A stretch of 64,000 nt of DNA, from assembly GCA_963920575.1 (NCBI GenBank), contig OY986969.1:27257434-27321433 (forward strand), given 5' to 3'. Each line of letters begins with the position of its first letter. The stretch's first letter is position 1. This document shows, piece by piece, positions 49,861 to 60,128 of the stretch. The position numbers and the translations under genes are program-made. Origin of the DNA: Narthecium ossifragum (lineage: Eukaryota; Streptophyta; Magnoliopsida; Dioscoreales; Nartheciaceae). The notes beneath the pieces were generated by a model. The model had not been told where the DNA came from and ran no database searches. It saw only the letters and a list, made by a program, of their open reading frames with translations.

Positions 49861-50247
49861 TCATTCCAATGAGAGAAAACCCAGTTCATTGAGAGAAAAC
49901 CCATTTCATTGAGAGAAAACTCCCTCCAATGAGAGAAAATCCAGTTCATTGAGAGAAAACCCATTTCATTGAGAGAAAACTCACTCCAATGAGAGAAAAC
50001 CCAGTTCAATGAGAGAAAACTCTATCTATTGAGAGAAAACCCAGTCCATTGAGAGAAAACCCATTCAATTGAGAGAAAACTCTATCTATTGAGAGAAAAC
50101 CCATTTCATTGAGAGGAAACTCAGTCCAATGAGAGAAAACCCATTCGAATGAGAGAAAATCCAGTACAATGAGAGGAAACTCATGACATTGAGAGAAAAC
50201 CCATTCACTTGAGAGAAAACTCTATCTATTACATTGAGAGGAAACCC
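49861..50247 (+). repeat. 20-bp minisatellite, right array
   Basis: About 18 units with the TGAGAGAAAAC core, but here mostly followed by CCA(G/T)T rather than TCAGT, so it has drifted as a separate sub-array. Some units read GAGAGGAAAC or CTCTATCTAT. Confidence 0.92.
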
Positions 50248-50808
50248 GGAAAGTTCCAACCTTTTTCGATCCCCCTGTGTTTTGCCTCCGGGTTAGTGAG
50301 AAAAAATCGGCTCTTTATATGAAATTTTCCATTTTTTTAGCTCCACCGTCCTCTCCTCTCCTCTCTTCTCCTCTCCCCTACCTTCAAATCAGCCATGAAA
50401 GACCCATTCTTTTTCACTCATTCCACCACCCATGTTCTTCCTACCAACAATGGCACGGATAAATCAGCGCTATTTAATTCACAGTAGAGAAAAAAACACA
50501 CAGAAATAGAAATACTATTGTAGTGAATTCTCCCATTCCAAACATCTTGAAAAAGAATCTAGAACCATGCACTGCTGGTATTCATAGGTTCCAAAAGGCC
50601 ATGTGAGGCACTATCCTAAAAGAGAAAGAGTTTGCCTTCCCTTCACCAAAACTTACACTTCCAAATAAAAACATGACTTCCAATGACTTCCACTATGAAC
50701 AAAACGAGATTATAGCTCTGTGAATTCTACGGCAATGGTGATCAAGCGCTTGTAACAGCGGTAGCAACCTATAAACCGTGAAATAAGAGAACCCAAGAGC
50801 TTACTTAC

Positions 50809-50998
50809 CGCTGACGAACAGCTTCGGGGCAGTAAGGGGCGGTAGGTTGCTGTTGCCGCTGTCGTCGTTGTCGAAGATACTGGAAAAGGAGTTGATCCGG
50901 GTTAGAGGGAGAGCCGAAGACCACATCGGCCGTTGCGGAAGAGAGGATGACGTCGCCCGGACAACATGGAGGAGGATATGCGCCGGCGAGAACGCCAT
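50809..50998 (-). pseudogene. Orphan first exon of an organellar RRM-type RNA-binding gene
   Basis: The minus strand has a leader, ATG, 63 codons and a good donor (AGCG followed by GTAAGTAAG). The peptide starts MAFSPAHILLHVVRATSSSL, looks like a mitochondrial/plastid presequence, and ends with APKLFVSG. That is how the RNP2 motif of small plant organellar RRM proteins begins (KLFVSGLS is typical). I found no following exon with the rest of the RRM; the 3' side runs into AT-rich sequence and the minisatellite. It may be a captured or broken fragment, or the remaining exons may be missed. Confidence 0.42.
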
Positions 50999-51804
50999 TC
51001 CACCGTTGCAACCGACTCGGAGACGGCGCTCAGGGATCTAAAACCCTAAACCCTCCCTTTGAGATGGGAACCTAATTATCCGTATAATGTGCGTTCGAGA
51101 TTCCGATCATCCCTCAGGATGAAGACAAGACGATCCCCGGCGAGTATTCAGGCGATGCCCTTTCGTTCAATCTTGCAAATCGGTGCTGATGCAAGCGGGT
51201 CGTGTCGGATTCGTTAAAGGTAAGGGCCCTGCTTCTCCCAAATATCGCATGAGTAGGTTAAGAAAAAGATTTTAAAAGCTGTCTGGAGTTTTCACTCCAA
51301 AAACAGTTTGCTATGTTTTATTACCCCCATAAGTCTTATTTATGGGGGTTTGACCCATTCCCCCATTTTTAAACTGTCCGATGCTAGGGCGGTAACTATC
51401 TTAGACATCATATGGTTTTTTTTATAAGAAATAATTCCGTGGAACATTGGAACTATTCATGCTAAATCTGGGTTATATAGAACCGGAATTATAAATCGGA
51501 TGCCACGTCTGATCTCGAAAAGGTCCATATTCTAGTGATGGGGTCCAAAGCATATGTTCCCACACCAGAGAAAATATTTTCATGGGATAGACAGATATAT
51601 ATATATTAGTTGATCGTTAGTCTTTGTTTGATCCAAGACTTTCTATCCCAAGTTAATGATGAAAGTCCACAATTAGTGATCAATACCGTTTAGGTTAATG
51701 ATTCAAGACTTTCTACTATTAAGTCCATCTGAGTGGGCTATCCGTCCATTTGGACTTATTCATCCCAATAGCTTAAAGCCTTAACGCCCTTCGCTTCACA
51801 TAAC

Positions 51805-52293
51805 ATGGCAAGGTTTGGCTGGGCTCAGGAGCCGTCTCCATATCGCGGCTACTCCCGTCACCACGACGAGAACCACCTTCCTCCAAGACGAGAGCCCACG
51901 TCCAGGCCAGCACAGAGCTACAACCGGTTATTTGCCCGCCCGCCAGCTGCGAGTGAGCAAGCTCGTCGAAACCCTTGTTATAATCCGCATGACTACTCGG
52001 CGCCGCGCCCAGGCGGCGGGCGTAGGCCCCCCGCGGCACGACCGCCACCCCGCACCGAGCGTTGGAGTCCTAGGCATGAGGTAGTTAGCAGTGATGAAGA
52101 CACAGAGGACGATGAAGAGGACTCCTCCTCCTCATCGTCGTCCGATGGTGAATCGGAGTTTCGCGACATGCATATCGTGATTGATAACAATAGGATCAAG
52201 CGTGTGATCAACACATCAGGAGAGCTCGTGACCGGGCTGCGTCCTCGCCGAGATCTCAACGTTCGGATTAGCAACAATAAGATTGGCTACTAA
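51805..52293 (+). CDS. Disordered protein with C-terminal NNxI module
   Basis: Not recognised. A single open frame of 162 aa from the ATG at 51805. Residues 1-90 are rich in Arg, Pro and Tyr; 91-115 hold an acidic/serine tract (EDTEDDEEDSSSSSSSDGES). The end is folded-looking: MHIVIDNNRIKRV, then 15 residues, then LNVRISNNKIGY. The doubled hydrophobic-x-N-N-x-I pattern is like the last one and a half repeats of proteins A and B, and the gene sits between B and C, so kinship is likely. A short first exon upstream cannot be excluded. No signal peptide or membrane segment. Confidence 0.5.
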   Translation: MARFGWAQEPSPYRGYSRHHDENHLPPRREPTSRPAQSYNRLFARPPAASEQARRNPCYNPHDYSAPRPGGGRRPPAARPPPRTERWSPRHEVVSSDEDTEDDEEDSSSSSSSDGESEFRDMHIVIDNNRIKRVINTSGELVTGLRPRRDLNVRISNNKIGY

Positions 52294-53792
52294 GGGGGCC
52301 TATGTATAAATATTATGTGACCCTTTCGTAATTAATTCTGGTATATATAATATATATGTACTGGTGATGGAGTACTAGTGTTAATTACTGAGTGCTTGCT
52401 GATGGTTCTGTACTTGCTGCGCTATCGATCGTTTGCTGTTTTCGGATATGAAAAAAAATTGTACATTGGACATGGTTTAGTGGTAATGTATCATTGACTT
52501 ACGTGATGGCGATCAACGGATGTGAGTAGATCTGGACCGTTAAAAATGACCATGTATGATACACATGTCTATGTGGCATGTACCCGCAGTCACTTTTCTC
52601 TAGCTAATGGCATTTTGGTGTAGAATTATTCATTTCACCAACAAAAGCATAAAGACAATGGGTGGTGTGCATTATGCAAACTTGATGGGAGACCCAAGTG
52701 GCATAGTGATAGTGTGGTGGTGAGCCACATCAGCCTAAGCGGGTCATAGACAATCTGTTTTCTCTCCCGATTTTATTCAAATTCCATTCAAAACCACCTG
52801 ATGAACTGCTTTGAAAGTAAATAATTTAAATGGCAGTAAGGTCCAAAATTTTTGAGTGAGCACCACATCCACATTAGTTGACAATTTGACATGGCATAAT
52901 GCACCGTCTATCTGATGCGATAAGATAGAACGGGTCTGAAGCTTTGGATTGGATGAAGTAAACTAGTCTTTGGACTCAACTAATTAAAAGAAGAAGAAAA
53001 AAATCTAATGTGGTAAGATGCCCACCCACGTAGGGTTGCATTCTGCGTGCGTACTAGCTAGATGTTATGTGTGTGTGTGTATTCCGATGAAAAGAATTCA
53101 TGGCTGAGTGTAACAGAGTCCTTCATCACATGCACCTTTTTCTATGAGAATATATGGTTGCCCCGACCATGGACTTTGAGGTATACTTTACTTTGAGGGA
53201 GATCGATGCTCTATGTCTAAAGTACGAATACCTTGCCTGATAGCTCTGTCATGCAGAACATAATTTGTATAGCTAAACTCACCTTTTCACATCAGTTTAT
53301 TCCGATAATAAATTAGTTTTGTCCCATTTACCACACATGACAGAGGGGATCGATCGATATATAATTGGCATATAATTCGCAGGATATATGGAACACAGTA
53401 CTATTTAATTTCTTCTTGTCCTATATATTTACTCAGAACATGCAAATCACTATATATATAACAACCTACGAGCTAGCTAGGTTAATTTAGAAGCATTGCT
53501 CAGACGAAATTTACAATAATCTTCAAACTCAAAGTTATCTTCTTGGTAATTTAATACCTTAACAACACGTACCACTACGGGAGTTATACTAGACAAATTT
53601 AAAGTGGATTCTCTAGTTTATGCTAGCTGCACCAATTAATACCTTTTTCATGTGAGGTTGCTTTTGATTGCATGCGCCCTACTCATCCCCTGCTTTTGCC
53701 TTTTTTTCAACAGCCGAGAAGATCCTCAATAAAATGGCTAACAATCTCCCCTCTTTAATTTCCACACGAAACCCTCCCAAATTAATCAGCTC
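52294..53792. other. Intergenic region between the two + strand module genes
   Basis: No gene recognised. A segment of about 115 bp (52489-52600) starting GTATCATTGACTTACGTGAT is repeated near 48089-48205 upstream of gene B, suggesting a small dispersed element. The rest is AT-rich. Confidence 0.4.
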
Positions 53793-54870
53793 ATGAATGC
53801 GGTTAGTCCTGTTAAATATCAAAACTATGAGACTTGGGTATCTGTTCTTTAATTTTGACTGATCACGTACTGCGTCTTTCTATATAATTCTCATCGTGAT
53901 TAATAACATCAGGGTGCTCGCCGGCCAGTTGGACGCCTCAACCCCACCGGAGCAGATCACCACCTACCAGCGCTGCAGCCCAATGACCTAGGCATCAAGT
54001 CTGAAGCTTCACCAGCCAGTGGAGCAATGGGATGGCTACCTAGAACCGCATCAGGTAGAAAGCAGGTAAAACACGTACTGCTCCTCTGATGGATAGTTTT
54101 CTTTAAAGATCTCACTCAAGCAGCTGGGCCAGCCTCCTAGCTTTTCCAATATTGGTATGTACTTTCCAACCAAAGCCCCAGCCATTGGACATCCGGCAAG
54201 ATCGTTCAAGATGGATGGGCTTCCTCCGGCGCCCTCCATCCCTACGCCGCCCACAGCACCAGGTCAAGAGATGGGCGGCCTAAGAGACCAACTCTATGTC
54301 GATCCGGATGACAACAACATGGCATACGTACCAATAAGATCAGACTTAGGCATACGCACATGCCGCGTATGTTACCCCGATGATGATAACTTGAACAACA
54401 TGCCTCGTTACCTAAAAGTGGATCGTCGCCATGTAGGCGACTTGAGCGATCCACCTGCTGCTGCTCCTGGACCTGGACAGCAGAGATGGCAACAGACCAA
54501 TGCTAACAATTACAATGATGGTTTATTCCGACAGGGGATTTTCTCCGGTGTTGCGAACTGGTTCCGCAAGGCGTTCTTCGTAGTATGGAAGCATGGTGCG
54601 GCTGATCATCATCGAGCACCAAATGAAGGCCGTGGTGATCTTCGAGAACCCTACGTAGAACCAGGTAAAGGGCTTGGTCAAGGAGATCTATATGGAGGCC
54701 GTGGTCATCCAGCAGGCCAATATGAAGACCGAAGTGATAGGGCCGGCAGAGGTGGTACACTCGTCTATGGTAACACCATCAGTGATCCGGCGAGAGTGAG
54801 GTTCGCAGAAGGGAATTGGGGAGGTCGGTCCACTGGTGGCCGGATCAGCGGCAACCGAGTGATACGCTAG
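53793..54870 (+). CDS. Low-complexity protein ending in the same repeat module
   Basis: Not recognised. Proposed exons 53793-53801 (Met-Asn-Ala), 53913-54065 and 54124-54870, all phase 0 with GT-AG ends, giving 302 aa. If the first two exons are wrong, an ATG at 54157 gives 237 aa. The body is rich in Pro, Gly, Asp and Asn, with RTCRVCYPDDDN (Cys-x2-Cys) near the middle and one hydrophobic stretch (GVANWFRKAFFVVWKHGA). The C-terminus GGTLVYGNTISDPARVRFAE continues GNWGGRSTGGRISGNRVIR and aligns with the end of protein A (V-Y-x-N-x-I, R-x-A-x-G-N, G-R, R-I-x-G-N). The very short first exon parallels A, B and C. Confidence 0.48.
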
Positions 54871-56212
54871 AGTGGCGTCCAGTTTGCTTTCAAGGATGTA
54901 CACTTCGTATGTAATACAGAGTGATGTGTTCACCGGCACCGCCGGCAGTGTGGCCTAAGTTTTATTGTTGGTGTAGCAGTTCCCGACGTCAGTCTAAAAT
55001 TAGATTACCACTATTAAAGTGCTTGATGTAGATATATTAGATTCGGAGAGTTAGTCTTTAAATTCGGTCATATTTGCACGATACAGAGCATTAGGAGCTT
55101 AATATATATATATATATATCTCTTAGCTTGGCGCCTTGTTCTGGCGCTTTCAAGTTCTCTATCTCAATGATTGAAGAAAGTTCGAATAAAAGCAGAATTT
55201 TAATGGTATTCTCTCTTAATGAGAGATGGGTATTCTATGGGAGGTTTACAATAATCCATATGAAAAGCTAGGCATGATTTGTAATTGTATAAATTAAGTG
55301 ATTCCTTAAATCATGAAAAGACGTTGTGAGAGATCTTCGTGATGGCCGTCTCACTTTTCCTTCTTTTTAGGATTTGGTGTCTCAACAATGATAACCCTGA
55401 TGAACTACGTACGTACTACTGCCCATTTTACTCATAACATCTCGTGGCCTAAGTAAAACAGTCTGAAGTTCTTTGTGCTCGGCCAAAAACAATTGGTCTA
55501 CGCTTGCTTGGTCTCCCCAACAATACTTGATTCGATCGGCGATAACAATGGGACCTCGTGCTCAACATTTCTTTGTACGCTTAGGATCATAAAATCCCTT
55601 TAAAAGGTATTATAAACAACAACATCTCCTAAATTTCTTACAACATCATGAAACCCCTGAAAATATAAAGTTTATATAAAAAATATGTACACGTTTGTGT
55701 GATTGATAACTTTGCAATGCCATTTATACAATGGATATTGTCCTTATATGACTCTAGTCAAACACGTCCTATAAACTAAGAGTGATTATATATGCACCAC
55801 CTAGCATGATAAGTGCACCACACTCAACTGAATTGATGATTAATCATCGAATTTTTTATACCAGTTCGGTGGCTTTTCATCATTTGCTTCGCTACCACTT
55901 ATATGAATTTGCTTGGTGAAGAAAATAAAATAAGATAGAGATTGTGGAATTTTTCCTCCTTAGTAGAGTCATGTATTACTATTATTTAAATAGATACACG
56001 TAGATAAGGAAAATAGAGATTCATGCAATAAATCCCATTATGCATAGATACTAAAATAAGACTATATTGTCTTATATGGAGGATTTTATTCTTTGTGATT
56101 GATACCATTGATCTTGCTTTCCCTTGATAGAGATTTAGCTATATTTGTAACTTCATGATCTGGATTTGCTCCTTTGGGAGAGATCTCATGCTTGATTGGT
56201 GGATCTCGGTTA
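54871..56212. other. Intergenic region ending in an inverted repeat element
   Basis: No gene recognised. The right part (about 55850-56212) is the reverse complement of the element at 45030-45430 and stops exactly where duplication copy 2 begins. Confidence 0.45.
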
Positions 56213-58559
56213 TTACTTGGCTAGTTGAATCATTCCAATGCATTACAAGTCTGTTGATATGGACCTCATCACCATACATCTGGGTGTATATACTTAATGG
56301 CTTTCGCACTTACTTTGTATCATGCTTGACCTTGTCTTCTCACCTGTTGAAAACAACAATGCCTACCACTTTAGCATGTCTAAAGATATTAAGCTTTGAA
56401 ATTAGGTTTTACTTTGGTCAATGATGCATTCTGGACTTCCTATTGACGCCACTGGTAATTTGTGCAGATAAATCGTTATCTCAGCTTGTATTCATGTTCT
56501 GGTGTTCTTCCTAGCAATCTCTTCCAAGGAAAAGCTGCAGAGGTTGGAGTTCCTTCTTTTTTTAATTCAGAGATGCATTCATGTGCGTGTATTTTTTTAC
56601 ATCACGATCCCACAGTGTGAGATGCCATTTTTACTGAACTACTTGAATGAACTTACAAATGTTCTTTACACTTGTTTTGTGCTCGCTCCTTTAGTTATAA
56701 CAATAATTTGTAAACTCCAGAAGCATAGCGATGTATGTTTGTCATTCTGTAGATATCTTTCTCTTTGTTTAGAGACTAAGCTTTTAAGATATCTCCATGT
56801 GGTGTTTTTATCTTTGGATTTGTGTTCTACCGTTCAATAAAGCATGAGAAAATAGAATAATGTCCAACTTATTGTGCAGAGCTACTGTACTGAGAATAGC
56901 TACCAGACATTGTTTGCTGACTGATATATGGATCTTCTTTGTGGCAGGGCAGAAATGGGGCCAAGCTGATAATTTAAAATATGATTGCTGTTTTATATGG
57001 ATCGATTCCTCTACTCCTATTCTTGACAGATTTGTAAATGAGAGGGTTGATTGTATGGTTGATGCTGGTCTTCTGAATGAATTATTTGATATTTACAAGA
57101 CAAATGCAGACTACACTCGAGGCTTAAGGCAGGCTATTGGTGTGCGAGAATTCGAGGAGTTTTTCAAATCTTATTTTATTGCAAAGGAGTTAAATTTCCA
57201 ACATATAGAAGATAAGAATTTTAGGTGCGATACAGTGTCTGCTATCAGTTCCACTAATGAAGCTGATGTAAGCTTCAAACCTAGTTTTCTGCTAACTCTA
57301 GATGCAAAAGATGACGAGCTTAAAGTCTTACTAGTGGAAGCTATCAACAAGTTAAAAGCCAATACACGGAGGCTTGTACGTCGTCAAGTAAGTTGACACT
57401 CCCTCACCCTTATGCTGACAATCATATCAAAAGATCAGCGCTTGAGACGTATATTATATGCTCGAATGCCCCAAGATGTCTTTTTATCTAAAGAAGAATT
57501 GTATTTAAACTTTCCAGAAACGGAGGCTTAATCGGTTGAGGGCATATTTTGGCTGGGATCTTCATTACATTGACGCAACAGAAGCCTTACTGTGTAAGCC
57601 ACGAGTTATCTTGTGAAACCATTTGAACAAGTTGAGATCTTTTCATGGTTGTCTCCTTTCTTGTTCTTTTTGTGGATTAACATAAATTTAATAGTTTTTC
57701 AGGTGATGGTGTAGAATCCTGGCATTTAAAAGTTGTGGAGCCTTCTGTGGGTATTGTCAGAACTTTCTTGTGCGAGGTAGCAAGTTTTAAGGCCGGTGCA
57801 ATGGCACATGACAGGGTCGATAGCCAGAGTCTGGCTTCGAGGGACTTGTGGACTCAGTATATCTGTGATGTTAGCATGAGGCTGTCTGTACAAATTATTT
57901 TTATCCTTTGGCTTGCTAGCGTATCAAGACCTTTAGTTAATCATGTCTGGGACATCTGTGCTTATATGATGGTAACACTTGAACAAGCACATCATTTACA
58001 TTGCTACAGCATTGCTATGTCTCCTCTTCTAAGATTTACCATAATTCTGTTTTCCTTGAGGTAGCAAGTCTACTGATTTCAATTCTGGTTCACTTTTTTT
58101 TTCCATCTAGAGTTCTGCATTTTATACTCTTTGACCTCTAGGTCCTGTTGGAATGATGCACTTGTACTTCATTGTTTTCTCTTTATCTTTCTATTTCCGC
58201 CAGACAATTCAGTGTCCACTGCTTGCCTGTATATGTGGGCAACGTTGGATTGTTTTCGATCCTTCTCCTCCTTAGAACTTCTTTTGTTAATGATACATGA
58301 TTCGGCTGAAATTTTGTAGTTGGCTTGGTCTTTGGCACTGCTTCATGCTAAAGTAGGCCTTCTGATGGTCTTTGGACTTACCATTCATGATGGAGTTTGA
58401 ACTTATTTTTCTACTGATATGTTTTTCTGTAGGCTTGTGGAAACCAAATTCTCAGAGGGACTCATGAATGGGAGCAACACAAGCAAGGCCGTAGACAGAA
58501 AGCGGCTCAGCCATTTGAGAAAGAAGTATCGAAATTTCTGCTCGGTAAATCAACAATAG
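56213..58559 (+). pseudogene. 3' half of tRNA dimethylallyltransferase, duplicated and broken
   Basis: Copy of exons 6-10 of the gene at 38443: about 56468-56542, 56953-57387, 57518-57593, 57703-57869 and 58433-58559. Exons 1-5, with the P-loop and the substrate-binding motifs, are absent because the duplication starts inside intron 5. The exon 7 copy has a 3-bp in-frame deletion, and the last base of the exon 9 copy is changed (G to T). A 2-bp deletion at 58494/58495 shifts the frame inside the zinc finger after QGR. It cannot encode an active enzyme. Transcription from a new promoter is possible but not indicated. Confidence 0.92.
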
Positions 58560-60128
58560 CATCTTTTCACCATGAATTTTGTTCCATATGCATGATTGCT
58601 TTAGCCTTGTAGACTAGTCTAAATCTTTTTTGCGTGGAAGCAACTCTGTAGTATCCATAAGGGAACTGATTTTTCTAAGATGAAAACCAAGGCAAACAGT
58701 GGCTCTGTGCATGTGGCATGCCACGAATGTTGGGACCTCATACAAGGTATTGGGTGGCTAGCAGATGCTTGGCAAAGTACCTCCTGTCCGAGGCTGGTCT
58801 TGGGTTCAAGTCATGTTGAGGTTATGATCGTTGTAAGTGCATTTGCTAAGCCAGCGTCAGGACTCAATTTCTTTTGTTTAAAGAAAATGCTATGAATGTT
58901 GGTTGGTGCCCAGGCTTCCGCCTCAGTCCTCAGGAGGTCCAAGTTCAAAGGAGTGTTAACTTGTAATGGGTATGGCATTAGTACATTAACACCCTTGAGC
59001 TATGGTGATGGACGCAGCTAATCATAAAAGAAAATTACTGCAATGTTTTGTGATTTTGCTGGGATTTAGTTCAATGGCGTCGACTTGGGCGATTCCATTT
59101 TCTTGTTCTTTAAGACTCCCTTCTTGCTAGTGGGTGATATGGACCAGTCATGCGTCTAGTTGGACATGAAATAACCTGTTCGGTGAATACGAGCTCTGGA
59201 AAAGCTGCAGTGATGCTGCTTTCCAATCTATATATGTTCCTTCTGTCGATGACGAACCTAACCTACACACATTCATTCCATAGTAGTAACACGCATATAG
59301 AAGATACAAATAGCAAAACCCCCAACCCCTTATTCTGCATGCCTAGACGGCTAGACAGGATGTTAGGCGTCGGCAAGAAGATGGAGCGAAACTATTCAAT
59401 GCACACACCTAGAGCAGCAACAGCCGTAGTGGCTGCTATCTATAAACTGAAGCTCACAAGGATAGGTTCTCAACGGTGGCCGCGGACCACGTTGCCATAG
59501 ATGCGGAAGTTGTTATCCCTCCCAGCTTGATTCCCCGATGCCATTCTCAATCCACCTCGAGCCCCGGGTTGTGGTACACGTCCATGTTGTTGTCTCTTCC
59601 TGCCTTGTTCCCGACGGCGAGATCCACTTCACCATCGGCGTCCTCGACGGTATTGCCGAAGACCTGGATGTTGCTATCGCGCATGGCTTCATTCGCCACT
59701 GCCAGACGTACTCTCGCGCTCGCGCCGGTACTACCCAAGATCTCATTGTTGTAGAAACGCATCCAATTGTCGCGGTGGGCAGTGTTCCCGACGCCCAAGT
59801 CGACGGGATAGTCGGCACCAGCGATCCTGTTGTTGTGAAATGAGCTGCGAATGTCACGGCCTGCGTCGTTGCCGTGGGCCAGGCGAACCCTCCCAGTTCC
59901 ACCGATGACATGGTTGTCGTAGATTTCGGGGTCCCAGTATCGGCCAGCACTGTTATCAGTAGCGATTTCATCTCTGCTGGAGTATGGGCAGCCTGCGCCG
60001 CAGCAGGGGCGGGCGTATCGGCACCATGATTGGCACCTCTGCAAACGTTAGACATATAATCCGTTAGCCACGCTTCAAGTTGATGTATTATATATATATA
60101 AACAAATGCATGCTGCCTCTTTAATTAA

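Noticed and set aside
49452..49892. 146-codon + frame between the minisatellite arrays
   Set aside because: Ser/Pro-rich low-complexity translation of a CT-rich stretch that runs into the satellite; competing frames on minus are equally open.
48815..50247. CRISPR-like array of short repeats
   Set aside because: The units are contiguous 20-mers with no unique spacers, in a plant nuclear context; it is a minisatellite.
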